This document shows, one piece after another, positions 1-8,516 of a stretch of 64,000 nt of DNA (position 1 is its first letter; each line of letters opens with the position of its first letter). The DNA comes from Actinopolymorpha singaporensis (GTDB lineage: Bacteria > Actinomycetota > Actinomycetes > Propionibacteriales > Actinopolymorphaceae): contig NZ_LT629732.1 in assembly GCF_900104745.1 (NCBI RefSeq), positions 558,001 through 622,000 of the forward strand, read 5' to 3'. The notes under the pieces were generated by a model that saw only the letters and a program-made list of their open reading frames with translations, did not search any database and had not been told where the DNA came from. Position numbers and translations under genes: made by a program.

Positions 1-661
1 GGAACCCGGACTCCCGGCCAACGCGCACGCACGCGGCGTCCACGTCGAAGTCGGTCACGCGCAGGCTCACCCCCGGACCGAGCAGTGCCCAGTGCGCACC
101 CGCCCCGCCGTAGGGCATGCCCACGCTGCCGGGGTTGACGACCAGCCGGCGGTGCGCGAGACGGGCGTACGGCATGTGGGTGTGCCCGCAGACGACCGTG
201 CGTACGGCGTGGTCGAGGCCGGCCAGCACCTCGCTCCACCGGTCCAGCCGGGAGTCGACCACGACGACCTCCTCGTCGTCGCGTGGCGTCGCGTGGCAGA
301 AAACGGTCGGCCCGAGCCCGGCGATGTCCAGCACCACCGACGTGGGCAGCTCCGCGAGCAGTGTCAATTGGTCCTTGCGCAGCTGCCCCGCCGCCCAGCG
401 GGCCACCGGGTCGTCGGTGGCCATCGTCCCGGTGGCGGCGTACTCCACCAGCTCGCGGTCGGCGTTGCCGCGTACCCACACCGCGCGGTCGCCGAGTGCC
501 GCCAGCGCGTCGAGTGTCTCCACCGGCTGCGGCCCGGCGGCGAGATCGCCGGTGAGCACGATCCGGTCGGCGGCGGCGACGTCCGGCTCGGCCAGGACCG
601 CCTCGAGGGCGGGCAGCACACCGTGGATGTCGGACAGGACGGCGACGGTTCGCGACGGCAT
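1..661 (-). CDS. Metallophosphoesterase (YfcE/MJ0936-like), C-terminus cut by the window edge
   Basis: This is a calcineurin-like phosphoesterase of the small cytoplasmic type that uses two metal ions to cleave phosphoesters; its natural substrate cannot be named. Visible metal-binding motifs, in order, are SDIHG near residue 9, TGDLAAGP near 40, GNAD near 65, FCHATP near 120 and GHTHMP near 160, followed by the typical NPGSVGMPYGG stretch. At least 220 residues are present, close to the usual 230-250, so only a short tail is missing. The start is the ATG at 661, the first start codon before SDIHG. Seven bases upstream lies CAGACT, one base off the TANNNT box seen before leaderless genes elsewhere in the window. 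The downstream neighbour on the same strand lies outside the window. Confidence 0.9.
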   Translation of the reverse strand, partial: MPSRTVAVLSDIHGVLPALEAVLAEPDVAAADRIVLTGDLAAGPQPVETLDALAALGDRAVWVRGNADRELVEYAATGTMATDDPVARWAAGQLRKDQLTLLAELPTSVVLDIAGLGPTVFCHATPRDDEEVVVVDSRLDRWSEVLAGLDHAVRTVVCGHTHMPYARLAHRRLVVNPGSVGMPYGGAGAHWALLGPGVSLRVTDFDVDAACVRVGRESGF

Positions 662-729
662 GCGCCGAAGTCTGGCCGGTACGCCGCGGGCCTGCCAGGA
701 CTCTTCGCTGTCGGCGGAACCAGGACGGG

Positions 730-2175
730 CTACCCGATGCCCACCTCCGCCTGCCAGGACCGGTGCCGTGCGGTGAGTTCGGCGACGAGTTCGGGATGCT
801 CGGCGGCGAGGTCGCGTTCCTCGCCCACGTCCTCGCCCAGGTGGGTGAGCCGGTCGCCGACGCCGACCTCGGCGTGTTCGGTCCGCAGCAGCGCCTGCGC
901 GTGGGGGCCGTCGTCGGCGTGCCGGAGCTTCCAGTCACCGAACCGCACCGCCCACTGGAAGCCGCAGTCCCAGTGCAGCGCGTCGTGCCCGGGCGCGTCC
1001 GGCTCACCCCGCAGCGCGGGCAGCTGGTCGACGCCGTCGCTGTGCTCCCACGCGGCCGGGTCGGCGCCCGCGGCGGACAGCAACGTGGGATACAGGTCCA
1101 GCGTGCTCACCAGCCGGTCGGTCGACCGCGCGTCCGGCGGGCCGCCAGGCGCCGCGCCCGAGGCCCCGCCGACGCCGCCGGCCGGCCAGCGGACCAGGAA
1201 CGGCACCCGGATCCCGCCCTCCCACAGCGTGTACTTCGTCCCGCGCAAGGGCGTGTTGACACCGAAGTTGCAGGTGGAGCCGCCGTTGTCGGTGGTGTAG
1301 ACGACGATCGTGTCGTCGGCCAAGCCGCGGCTTTCCAGTTCGTCCAGCAGCCGGCCGATCTGGGCGTCCATGAGTTCGAGCTGGGCGAGGTAGTACGCCC
1401 GCCCGTCGGGCAGGCCGGGCCAGATCGCGCCGTCGTACCAGTCGACGTACTCAGACACCGACGGGTCCCAGTCGTCGACCTTCGCCAACCCGCGCTTGAC
1501 AAGCTCCTCCTCCGGCAGCTGGAAGCAGAAGTTGTGCACCGCGTTGAACGCCATCATCAAGAAGAAGGGCTCGTCCTCGTGCCGGGCAACGAAGTCGCGT
1601 GCCCGGGCGCCGATCTCGTCGGTCAGGAAGCCCTCGAGGTCGGACTCCTCGTCACCGTCGAGCATCGGCTGCACCGCCATCCGCCACGACGCCTCCGGCC
1701 CGTACCGCTCCACCGCCGCCTTGGAGTGGTGCAGGTAGTTGAGCCGGCCCATCTGCTGCCCGGCCAGGCCGTACCAGCTCTCGGCGAAGCCGTGGTGCGG
1801 CGGACAGGCTCGGTCACCGCGTCCCTCGCCGCCGTAGTGGACCTTGCCCAGGTAGCCGGTGGCGTAGCCGAGGTCGGTGAAGCGTTCGGCCAGCGAGGGC
1901 AGGTGGTCGGGGAACGCGCTGGTGTCGAACCACCGGGCGCCCCACCGCTGCTGGTACTGCCCGCCGATCAGGCCGGCGCGTGACGGGCTGCAGATCGGCG
2001 CGGTGACGTACGCCTGGGAGCAGGTGACGCCGGTGGCCGCCAGCCGGTCCAGTCCGGGAGTACGCACCTGGGGGTCGATGCCGAGGGCGCCGCGGTCGGC
2101 GTACCCGTGGTCGTCGGACACGATGAGGACGACGTTCGGACGCCGGGTGTTCGGAGGTGAGGAAGCTCGGGCCAT
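730..2175 (-). CDS. Sulfatase (arylsulfatase family)
   Basis: This is an alkaline-phosphatase-superfamily sulfatase that hydrolyses sulfate esters. The 481-residue protein opens with the metal motif VVLIVSDDHGYAD (about residues 15-27). It carries CSPSR at 62-66, the CxPxR signature whose cysteine is converted to formylglycine by the activating enzyme. TTDNGG and the C-terminal FGDWKLR segment are also family features. No signal peptide is visible, so it may act in the cytoplasm or on imported substrate. The ATG at 2175 is chosen because GGGAGGA stands 8 bases upstream; the reading frame stays open far beyond but without family similarity. It ends 68 bp upstream of the phosphoesterase start on the same strand. 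The specific substrate is unknown. Confidence 0.9.
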   Translation of the reverse strand: MARASSPPNTRRPNVVLIVSDDHGYADRGALGIDPQVRTPGLDRLAATGVTCSQAYVTAPICSPSRAGLIGGQYQQRWGARWFDTSAFPDHLPSLAERFTDLGYATGYLGKVHYGGEGRGDRACPPHHGFAESWYGLAGQQMGRLNYLHHSKAAVERYGPEASWRMAVQPMLDGDEESDLEGFLTDEIGARARDFVARHEDEPFFLMMAFNAVHNFCFQLPEEELVKRGLAKVDDWDPSVSEYVDWYDGAIWPGLPDGRAYYLAQLELMDAQIGRLLDELESRGLADDTIVVYTTDNGGSTCNFGVNTPLRGTKYTLWEGGIRVPFLVRWPAGGVGGASGAAPGGPPDARSTDRLVSTLDLYPTLLSAAGADPAAWEHSDGVDQLPALRGEPDAPGHDALHWDCGFQWAVRFGDWKLRHADDGPHAQALLRTEHAEVGVGDRLTHLGEDVGEERDLAAEHPELVAELTARHRSWQAEVGIG

Positions 2176-2225
2176 GACCGAAATCCTCCCGCCGACGTGG
2201 GGCTGTCCCGCAACGGGTACGGCGA

Positions 2226-2231
2226 TAACGT
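2226..2231 (+). promoter_or_regulatory. -10 box TAACGT for a leaderless VOC gene
   Basis: TAACGT fits TANNNT and is followed by exactly 7 bases and then the GTG at 2239. Transcription starting 6-8 bases after the box would begin at the start codon. Confidence 0.5.
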
Positions 2232-2238
2232 CGATCCG

Positions 2239-2679
2239 GTGACCACACCTGGACAGCCTGGACAGCCTGGACAGCCTGAGCGAACCAGCCGGCCCGGACA
2301 GCTCCACCACGTCGAACTCTGGGTCGCCGACCTGGCCGCCACCAGGCAGAGCCTGGGCTGGCTGCTGGGCGAGCTCGGCTGGACGGTCTTCCAGGACTGG
2401 CCGGCCGGGGTCAGCTGGCGGCTGGGGGCGACCTACCTCGTCGCCGAGCAGTCGCCCGCCCTGCGGCCCGGCCCGCACGACCGCTGCCGCCCGGGCCTGA
2501 ACCACCTGGCGTTCCACGTAGCCGGCCGGGCCGAGGTCGACCGGTTGGTCGCCGCCGCACCCGGACACGGGTGGGACCTGATGTTCGCCGACCGGCACCC
2601 CCACGCGGGCGGCCCCGAGCACTACGCGGGCTACCTCGAGGACGGCCAGGGCTTCGAGGTGGAACTCGTCGCCGGCTAG
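2239..2679 (+). CDS. VOC (glyoxalase/bleomycin-resistance) family protein
   Basis: This single vicinal-oxygen-chelate domain protein has 146 residues. The beta-alpha-beta-beta-beta modules start with LHHVELWVADLAATRQ (about residues 20-35), and the second module starts with LNHLAFHVAGRAEVDRLV. A metal-site glutamate is plausible in GFEVELVA at the C-terminus. Such proteins include glyoxalases, dioxygenases and drug-binding proteins, and the reaction here cannot be assigned. The GTG at 2239 is preferred over the in-frame ATG at 2197 because of the TAACGT box 7 bases upstream. Residues 4-12 come from a short tandem repeat. Its stop codon shares CTAG with the convergent dehydrogenase gene. Confidence 0.8.
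   Translation: MTTPGQPGQPGQPERTSRPGQLHHVELWVADLAATRQSLGWLLGELGWTVFQDWPAGVSWRLGATYLVAEQSPALRPGPHDRCRPGLNHLAFHVAGRAEVDRLVAAAPGHGWDLMFADRHPHAGGPEHYAGYLEDGQGFEVELVAG
2248..2274 (+). repeat. 9-bp tandem repeat, three copies of cctggacag
   Basis: Three perfect copies lie inside the 5' end of the VOC gene and encode repeated Pro-Gly-Gln triplets ahead of the folded domain. Confidence 0.9.
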
Positions 2680-3557
2680 AGCAGGCCGGCCATCAGCACC
2701 GCGAGGGCCCTGGCGTCGTCGGAGCCGTGCCCGGCGGCCATCGCCCGCTGGCAGGCCTCCCGGGCCGCAGCGGTCAGGGCGAGGTCGCCGGCCTCGGCGA
2801 GGCACAGGTCGAGGTCCTTGCGCAGCAGGCCGAGCTCGAAGTTCGCCGGTTGCGGTTTGCCACTGTCCATGATCGCCCGGATCGGCGGGAACGCCGCGCC
2901 GAGCGGGCTGGCCTCGATGAGGGAGTCGACCAGCGACTGCTCCAGGTCCAGCACGCGGCCCAGCCGCAGCGCCTCCCCGATGGCCGCGATCGAGGTGCCC
3001 AGGGTGAGGTTGACGACGAGCTTCGCGGCGCTGCCGGTGCCGACCGGGCCCACCAGGTCCACCTTGTCCGGGTCGCCCCACAGTCCCAGCAGCGGACGGG
3101 CGCGCTCGAAGTCGGCGGGATCACCGCCTGCGAACACCCGCAGCGTCCCCTCGGTGGCCGGGGCGACCGAGCCGTAGACCGGCGCGTCGACGTAGTGCAG
3201 GTCGTGCCCGCCCAGTTGGGCCGCGATCTCGCGGGAGGCGGTCGGCCCGATGGTGCTCGAGTCGATCACCAGCGTGCCGGGCTCGGCGGTGGCCACCACG
3301 CCGTGGTCGGGGTCGAACAGCACCTCGCCGACGGCGTCGGGCGTGGCCAGCATGAGGACGACGACCTGGCGGCCGGCCGCCGCCCGCGCCGGGGTGTCGG
3401 CGACCTGGGCGCCGTCCCGCCCGAGCGGCTCGGCCTTGTCGCGGGTGCGGTTCCACACCGCCAGGTCGTATCCGGCGGCCAGCACGTGGCGGGCCATCGG
3501 CGCACCCATCCGGCCAAGTCCTAGGAAGGCCACTCGCGGGAGGTTCGTGTCGGACAT
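2676..3557 (-). CDS. NAD(P)-dependent beta-hydroxyacid dehydrogenase (3-hydroxyisobutyrate dehydrogenase family)
   Basis: This 293-residue enzyme has an N-terminal Rossmann domain followed by the all-helical 6-phosphogluconate-dehydrogenase-type domain. The dinucleotide motif FLGLGRMGAPMARHV is at about residues 11-25. The family motif DAPVYGSVAPATEG (substrate loop) lies near 125 and GSAAKLVVNL, containing the catalytic lysine, near 175. It reduces or oxidises beta-hydroxyacids; related proteins include glyoxylate/succinic semialdehyde reductases and imine reductases, and the substrate is not deducible here. The ATG at 3557 has GGAG five bases upstream. The gene converges on the VOC gene and the two stop codons overlap in CTAG. 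Confidence 0.88.
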   Translation of the reverse strand: MSDTNLPRVAFLGLGRMGAPMARHVLAAGYDLAVWNRTRDKAEPLGRDGAQVADTPARAAAGRQVVVLMLATPDAVGEVLFDPDHGVVATAEPGTLVIDSSTIGPTASREIAAQLGGHDLHYVDAPVYGSVAPATEGTLRVFAGGDPADFERARPLLGLWGDPDKVDLVGPVGTGSAAKLVVNLTLGTSIAAIGEALRLGRVLDLEQSLVDSLIEASPLGAAFPPIRAIMDSGKPQPANFELGLLRKDLDLCLAEAGDLALTAAAREACQRAMAAGHGSDDARALAVLMAGLL

Positions 3558-3602
3558 CGGTGCTCCAAGCTGTCGGGGACGCTGGTGTCAGGGCGTAAGG
3601 AG

Positions 3603-4280
3603 TCATCGCCTCGGCCCGTACGCCCGGTAGCACCATTCCTCGTTCCAGACGTGCGGATACACCCCGTGCTGGAAGTACGCCGCGACGGAGCGGATGGGGT
3701 ACGCCGCGTGGTCGTGCCAGAACCACCAGAACGGCAGGACCGCCGCCAGCGCGTAGTTGACCAGCACCGACGGCACGTACGCGGGGCCGAGCAGCCGGGC
3801 CTGCAGGACGTGGCCGCGTTCGTGCGCGAGCAGCGCCCGGGCGGCCGTCGAGCAGGGGGAGTCGTCGGGGGCGCCGGGGATCCCGGCGACCACGGTGCCG
3901 ACCGTGGTGACGTACCTGACGCCGCCCACCGCCGGCAGCGTCCCCCTGGCCAGGTGCACGGTGCCGCCGTACCGGCTCAGGTCGGCGACCACGCGGTTTC
4001 CGGCGAGCAGGTTGCCGGTGAGCAGGACCGCGCCCAGCCAGGTGTTCGGCAGGCTCCAGGTGAGGTCGGTGGCGTACCGCGCGAGCCCCCGGGCAGAGCT
4101 GAGGTCGTACGGCACGAACGCCGCGACCGCCCACCCGAAGACCGCGCCGGGTACGCCACCGGCCACCAGTCCGGCGACCAGCCCGGAGCTGCCGCCCGCC
4201 AGAGCGCCGAGCGCACTGCCGACGCCGGTCGGCACCGCGGCCGCGACGATGCCGGCGCAGATCTCGGTCCATCGCCTCAT
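3603..4280 (-). CDS. Membrane protein with an HExxH motif, function unknown
   Basis: This 225-residue protein opens with two glycine/alanine-rich hydrophobic segments (about residues 8-30 and 32-58) that could form a transmembrane hairpin. The C-terminal half holds LLAHERGHVLQARLLGP, an HExxH zinc-protease-like motif, followed by a hydrophobic WFWHDHAAYP region containing further histidines. The rest of the C-terminal region does not resemble a named peptidase family that I can recognise. It could be an intramembrane or membrane-anchored metalloprotease, or a protein that uses the motif structurally. The ATG at 4280 has GGAGGAG about 10 bases upstream. It starts 35 bp after the purB stop on the same strand and may be co-transcribed with purB. 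Confidence 0.75.
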   Translation of the reverse strand: MRRWTEICAGIVAAAVPTGVGSALGALAGGSSGLVAGLVAGGVPGAVFGWAVAAFVPYDLSSARGLARYATDLTWSLPNTWLGAVLLTGNLLAGNRVVADLSRYGGTVHLARGTLPAVGGVRYVTTVGTVVAGIPGAPDDSPCSTAARALLAHERGHVLQARLLGPAYVPSVLVNYALAAVLPFWWFWHDHAAYPIRSVAAYFQHGVYPHVWNEEWCYRAYGPRR

Positions 4281-4314
4281 CGCCGGCGGCTCCTCCCCCG
4301 CGCAGGGTCCCGTC

Positions 4315-5754
4315 CTAGAGGATCGCCTCGGGGGTGTACGCCGCCGCCTCCGGATAGCGCTCGGCCACTTCCTGCGCGCGGCGTACGACCTCGGCCACCT
4401 GCGCCGACGCCGCGCCGGTGAACGTCAGCGGGTCGTCGACCAGAGCGTCCAGCTCGCCCCGGGACAGGCCGAGCCGGCCGTCGTCGGCGAGCCGGTCGAA
4501 CAGGTCGTTGCGGTCGACGCCCTTCTCCCGCATCTCCAGCGCGACCCCGACCGCGTGCTCCTTGATCACCTCGTGCGCGGTCTCCCGGCCGACGCCGCGG
4601 CGCACCGCCGCCATCAGGATCTTGGTGGTGGCGAGGAACGGCAGGTAGCGGTCGAGCTCGCGCTGCACGACGGCGGGGAACGCGCCGAAGTCGGCGACCA
4701 CGGTGAGGAACGTCTGGAACAACCCGTCAGCAGCGAAGAACGCGTCCGGCAGGGCGACCCGGCGGACCACCGAACAGGACACGTCGCCCTCGTTCCACTG
4801 GTCGCCGGCGAGTTCGCCGACCATCGACAGGTAGCCGCGCAGCACCACGGCCAGTCCGTTCACGCGTTCACACGAGCGGGTGTTCATCTTGTGCGGCATC
4901 GCCGACGAGCCGACCTGGCCGGGCTGGAAGCCCTCGGTGACCAGCTCGTTCCCGGCCATCAGCCGCACGGTGGTGGCGAAGCTGGACGGCGCGGCGGAGG
5001 CCTGGACCAGCGCGGAGAGTACGTCGAAGTCCAGCGACCTCGGATAGACCTGGCCCACGCTGGTGAGGACGCGTTCGAAGCCGAGGTGCTCGCTGACCCG
5101 GCGTTCGAGGGCGGCCAGCCGCTCCGCGTCCCCGTCGAGCAGGTCCAGCTGGTCCTGCGCGGTACCGACGGGTCCCTTGATCCCCCGCAGCGGGTAGCGG
5201 GCGAGCAGGTCCTCCAGGCGTTCCAGGGCGACCAGCAGCTCGTCGGCCGCGGAGGCGAACCGCTTGCCGAGCGTGGTCGCCTGCGCCGCGACGTTGTGGC
5301 TGCGCCCGGCCATCACCAGCGTGGAGTACTCGGCGGCCCGGTCGGCGAGGCGTACGACCGTGGCGACCACCCGGTCGCGGACCAGCTCCAGCGAGGCCCG
5401 CACCTGCAGCTGCTCGACGTTCTCGGTGAGGTCACGGCTGGTCATGCCCTTGTGGATGTGTTCGTGGCCGGCGAGCGCGCAGAACTCCTCGATCCGGGCC
5501 TTCACGTCGTGGCGGGTCACCTTCTCCCGCTCCCGGATGGAGTCGAGGTCCACCTGGTCGACGACGCGTTCGTACGCCTCGACGACTCCGTCGGGCACCT
5601 CGACGCCCAGCTCCTGCTGGGCCCGGAGCACGGCCAGCCACAGGCGGCGTTCGAGAACGATCTTGTGCGCGGGCGACCACAGGTGGGCCAGCGGGGCGGA
5701 GGCGTAGCGGGCGGCGAGGACGTCGGGGATCACAGGCTGCGGCACGCCACCCAT
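4315..5754 (-). CDS. purB: Adenylosuccinate lyase
   Basis: This fumarase/aspartase-superfamily enzyme removes fumarate from SAICAR and from adenylosuccinate in purine biosynthesis. The 479-residue protein has TSRDLTENVEQLQ near 105, the catalytic-histidine region AGRSHNVAAQ near 145, and the superfamily signature VGSSAMPHKMN near 285, with the flexible-loop serine in GSSAMPHK. The length matches actinobacterial PurB. The ATG at 5754 has GGGAG close upstream; a GTG three codons in (5745) is the alternative. The other late purine genes purA and purD lie within 5 kb on the same strand. Confidence 0.96.
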   Translation of the reverse strand: MGGVPQPVIPDVLAARYASAPLAHLWSPAHKIVLERRLWLAVLRAQQELGVEVPDGVVEAYERVVDQVDLDSIREREKVTRHDVKARIEEFCALAGHEHIHKGMTSRDLTENVEQLQVRASLELVRDRVVATVVRLADRAAEYSTLVMAGRSHNVAAQATTLGKRFASAADELLVALERLEDLLARYPLRGIKGPVGTAQDQLDLLDGDAERLAALERRVSEHLGFERVLTSVGQVYPRSLDFDVLSALVQASAAPSSFATTVRLMAGNELVTEGFQPGQVGSSAMPHKMNTRSCERVNGLAVVLRGYLSMVGELAGDQWNEGDVSCSVVRRVALPDAFFAADGLFQTFLTVVADFGAFPAVVQRELDRYLPFLATTKILMAAVRRGVGRETAHEVIKEHAVGVALEMREKGVDRNDLFDRLADDGRLGLSRGELDALVDDPLTFTGAASAQVAEVVRRAQEVAERYPEAAAYTPEAIL

Positions 5755-5891
5755 TGTCTCCCGGCTCCGGGAGCGGTCGGCGTCCGGGCACCGGGCACGC
5801 TCGGCAGGCGCGAAACCGCCACGAACCAGGGCGAACAAGGGCGCCGGACGCACCTGGCGGACGCCGTCCGGTGAGCACCAGCCGGGCGGCA

Positions 5892-5897
5892 TACGCT
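5892..5897 (+). promoter_or_regulatory. -10 box TACGCT for a leaderless LLM oxidoreductase gene
   Basis: TACGCT is followed by 7 bases and the ATG at 5905. No ribosome binding site is visible between them. Confidence 0.5.
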
Positions 5898-5904
5898 GGC
5901 AGCC

Positions 5905-6696
5905 ATGACTACACCCGCACGTGTCGCCGTTCAGATCCAACCGCAGCACGCCGACTACGCCCAGATCCGGCGAGCGGTCGCGGCCGCCGAGGAGGCCGGG
6001 GTCGACGTCGTTTACAACTGGGACCACTTCTTCCCGCTGTCCGGTGAGCCGGACGGCAAGCACTTCGAGTGCTGGACCATGCTCGGCGCATGGGCCGAGG
6101 CGACCTCCCGGGTCGAGATCGGCGCACTCGTCACCTGCAACAGCTACCGCAACCCCGAGTTGCTCGCCGACATGGCCCGCACGGTGGACCACATCAGCGA
6201 CGGCCGGCTCATCCTCGGCATCGGCGCCGGCTGGTTCGAGCGCGACTACAACGAGTACGGCTACGAGTTCGGCACCGCCGGCAGCCGGCTCAACGAACTG
6301 TCCGAGGCACTCCCCCGGATCACCTCGCGGTGGGAGAAGCTCAACCCCAAGCCGACCCGCGACATCCCGATCCTGATCGGTGGCGGCGGGGAGAAGAAGA
6401 CCCTCCGCTACACCGCCGAGTACGCCTCGATCTGGCACGGCTTCGGCGACGCCGAGACGCTCGCGCACAAGCGGGACGTGCTGGACCGCTGGTGCGGTGA
6501 GATCGGCCGGGACCCGGCCGAGATCGAGCGCTCCGCCGGGGTCAGCGGCTCCCCCGACGAGGTGGCCGAGGGCATGGTGGCCGCGGGGATCACGCAGTTC
6601 ACGGTCGGCGTGTCCGGCCCGGACTACGACCTCGCCGAGGTCCGCGACTGGATCGACTGGCGCGACGACCACAACAAGCAGCTCACCGCGAGCTGA
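5905..6696 (+). CDS. LLM-class F420-dependent oxidoreductase
   Basis: This 263-residue TIM-barrel protein belongs to the luciferase-like monooxygenase superfamily, of the short TIGR03560-like F420 class common in actinobacteria. Seen motifs are VYNWDHFFPLSG near 38, EIGALVTCNSYRNPELLA near 70 (with the characteristic non-prolyl cis-peptide region), and GRLILGIGAGWFERDYNEYGY near 100. It presumably uses reduced F420 or FMN to reduce or oxidise a small substrate; the substrate is unknown. The ATG at 5905 is set by the TACGCT-N7-ATG arrangement. A strong hairpin terminator follows 20 bp after the stop, so it is monocistronic. Confidence 0.88.
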   Translation: MTTPARVAVQIQPQHADYAQIRRAVAAAEEAGVDVVYNWDHFFPLSGEPDGKHFECWTMLGAWAEATSRVEIGALVTCNSYRNPELLADMARTVDHISDGRLILGIGAGWFERDYNEYGYEFGTAGSRLNELSEALPRITSRWEKLNPKPTRDIPILIGGGGEKKTLRYTAEYASIWHGFGDAETLAHKRDVLDRWCGEIGRDPAEIERSAGVSGSPDEVAEGMVAAGITQFTVGVSGPDYDLAEVRDWIDWRDDHNKQLTAS

Positions 6697-6715
6697 GCAC
6701 GGCACGTACCCGACA

Positions 6716-6752
6716 AGGCGGTCCCGGCGCCGGCCAGACGCCGGGACCGCCT
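6716..6752 (+). terminator. Hairpin terminator after the LLM gene
   Basis: Two perfectly complementary 14-base arms (6716-6729 and 6739-6752) enclose a 9-base loop. There is no U-run, as is common for actinobacterial terminators. Confidence 0.75.
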
Positions 6753-6912
6753 CGTGTCCGGGGACCTGTGCGATGGGTAATTCCGCGAACACGTCAATCC
6801 CGGCTCCGGTGGGTGGTGCATCCGTAGCGTGGTGCGGGTACGCCGGAAGCAGACGGTGAACGACGCGGACCTACCGCGCCGACGGGAAAGACGACCGGAA
6901 CCGGGGGCCACC

Positions 6913-7197
6913 ATGGACATGCCCGTCGTGCAGAGCTGTGCGGCCGAATCCTGCGCCTACAACCGCGACCAGACCTGCCACGCGTGGGCCATCACCATCG
7001 GGGACGCGCAGATGGCCGCCTGCGACACCTTCTTCGGGATTCCCCGCAAGGGCGGAGCGCCGACGCCGGCCGGTCAGGTCGGCGCCTGCAAGATGGACGA
7101 CTGCACCTACAACGTCGACCTGGAGTGCCAGGCGCCGGGCATCAGCGTCGGCCGCACGCGCGACTCCGCGGAGTGCATGACGTACCAGCGCTCCTGA
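6913..7197 (+). CDS. Tandem DUF1540 small cysteine-rich protein
   Basis: The 94-residue protein consists of two DUF1540 repeats. Each has the pattern C-x(4)-C-x-Y/N-x(5)-C: CAAESCAYN...TC at about residues 9-22 and CKMDDCTYN...EC at about 63-77. A further cysteine follows each repeat (CDTFF and CMTYQ). The spacing suggests a small metal-binding or disulfide-bonded module; the function of DUF1540 is not known. The ATG at 6913 is the first start just before the first repeat, and only a weak GGGGG lies upstream. It converges on purD with a 34-bp gap. Confidence 0.8.
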   Translation: MDMPVVQSCAAESCAYNRDQTCHAWAITIGDAQMAACDTFFGIPRKGGAPTPAGQVGACKMDDCTYNVDLECQAPGISVGRTRDSAECMTYQRS

Positions 7198-7231
7198 GTC
7201 ACGCGCTGGACGCCGCGCTCGGCGCCCGCCG

Positions 7232-8500
7232 TCACGACGTGGGGACGACGATCTCGCCCAGTGCGGCCCTGGCGGCGATGTCGCTGCGGTGGTGGGCGCC
7301 CTCGACGGAGATCCGGGCGACCGCGTCGTAGGCCCGGTCCCTTGCCAGCCGCAGGTCGGACCCGTACGCCGTCACCGCGAGCACCCGCCCGCCGGCGGTG
7401 ACAAGCCGGCCGTCGGCGTCCCGCGCCGTCCCCGCGTGGATGACGTCGACACCCTCCAGGTGGTGGGCCTCCTCCGCCCCCTCGATCAGGTCGCCGTGCC
7501 GGGCGCTCTCGGGGTATCCGGCGGAGGAGACCACCACCGTGACCGCCGCTCCGTTCCGCCACCGCGGCGGCTCCGCGCCGGCGAGGCCGCCGGTCGCCGC
7601 GGCGTACAGCAGCCGACCGAGTGGCGACTCGAGCAGCGCCAGCACGACCTGGGTCTCCGGGTCGCCGAACCGGCAGTTGAACTCGATCACCCGGACGCCG
7701 CGCGCGGTGAGCGCGAGTCCGGCGTAGAGCACGCCGACGAACGGTGTGCCCCGGCGCCGCAACTCCTCGACCGTGGGTTGCAGCACGCGCGCCACCACGT
7801 CGTCGACGAACCCGGGCGGCGTCCAGTCCAGTGGTGCGTACGCGCCCATTCCGCCGGTGTTGGGTCCGGAGTCGCCCTCGCCGACCCGCTTGAAATCTTG
7901 CGCGGGCAGCAGGGGTACGACCGTGGTCCCGTCGCAGATGCCGAACAGCGACACCTCCGGGCCGGCGAGGAACTCCTCGACCACCACGCGTTCACACGCG
8001 GCCGCGTGCGCGAGCGCCGCGTCCCGGTCGTTGGTCACCACGACGCCCTTGCCGGCCGCGAGCCCGTCGTCCTTCACGACGTACGGCGGACCGAACGCGT
8101 CCAGCGCGGCGGCCACCTGCTCGGGCTTCTCGCACACGTGCGCCATCGCGGTGGGCACGCCGGCGGCCGCCATCACCTCCTTGGCGAACGCCTTCGACCC
8201 CTCGATCCGGGCGGCCGCGGCGAACGGCCCGAAGCAGGCGATCCCGCGTTCGCGTACCGCGTCGGCCGCACCGGCCACCAGCGGCGCCTCCGGCCCGATC
8301 ACCACCAGGTCGACGCCCAGCCGCGCCGCGAGACCGGCGATCGCGGCGTTGTCGGCGAGGTCCAGCGGATGAGTTTCGGCGAGCGGCTCCATGCCGACGT
8401 TGCCGGGCGCCACGTGCAGGGCGGACACGTCCGGATCGCGCGACAGAGCGAGAGCGAGCGCGTGCTCACGGCCACCGGACCCGACGAGGAGTACGTCCAT
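7232..8500 (-). CDS. purD: Phosphoribosylamine-glycine ligase (GAR synthetase)
   Basis: This ATP-grasp enzyme joins 5-phosphoribosylamine and glycine in the second step of purine synthesis. The 422-residue monofunctional form has the N-terminal LLVGSGGREHAL, IGPEAPLVAG near 70, the ATP-grasp loop YVVKDDGLAAGKGVVV near 140, NTGGMGAYAP near 215 and EFNCRFGDPETQ near 275, which supplies metal ligands. The ATG at 8500 is preferred over the GTG at 8506 because TAGGGT lies exactly 7 bases upstream of the ATG. It starts 16 bp after the NYN gene stop, so it may have both its own leaderless transcript and read-through from purA. Confidence 0.96.
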   Translation of the reverse strand: MDVLLVGSGGREHALALALSRDPDVSALHVAPGNVGMEPLAETHPLDLADNAAIAGLAARLGVDLVVIGPEAPLVAGAADAVRERGIACFGPFAAAARIEGSKAFAKEVMAAAGVPTAMAHVCEKPEQVAAALDAFGPPYVVKDDGLAAGKGVVVTNDRDAALAHAAACERVVVEEFLAGPEVSLFGICDGTTVVPLLPAQDFKRVGEGDSGPNTGGMGAYAPLDWTPPGFVDDVVARVLQPTVEELRRRGTPFVGVLYAGLALTARGVRVIEFNCRFGDPETQVVLALLESPLGRLLYAAATGGLAGAEPPRWRNGAAVTVVVSSAGYPESARHGDLIEGAEEAHHLEGVDVIHAGTARDADGRLVTAGGRVLAVTAYGSDLRLARDRAYDAVARISVEGAHHRSDIAARAALGEIVVPTS

Positions 8501-8507
8501 GGTCACG

Positions 8508-8513
8508 ACCCTA
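8508..8513 (-). promoter_or_regulatory. -10 box TAGGGT for leaderless purD
   Basis: TAGGGT-N7-ATG on the minus strand, placed just before the NYN-gene stop codon. The box is part of the perfect 10-base palindrome ACCCTAGGGT (8508-8517). Confidence 0.5.
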
Positions 8514-8516
8514 GGG

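Noticed and set aside
92-1300. Long plus-strand open frame (402 codons) over the phosphoesterase and sulfatase genes
   Set aside because: It is antisense to two genes with clear catalytic motifs. Its product is Arg/Gly/Pro-rich and matches no family.
2176-3081. 300-codon upstream extension of the sulfatase frame
   Set aside because: It runs antisense to the VOC and dehydrogenase genes and has no sulfatase similarity; a good ribosome site supports the start at 2175.
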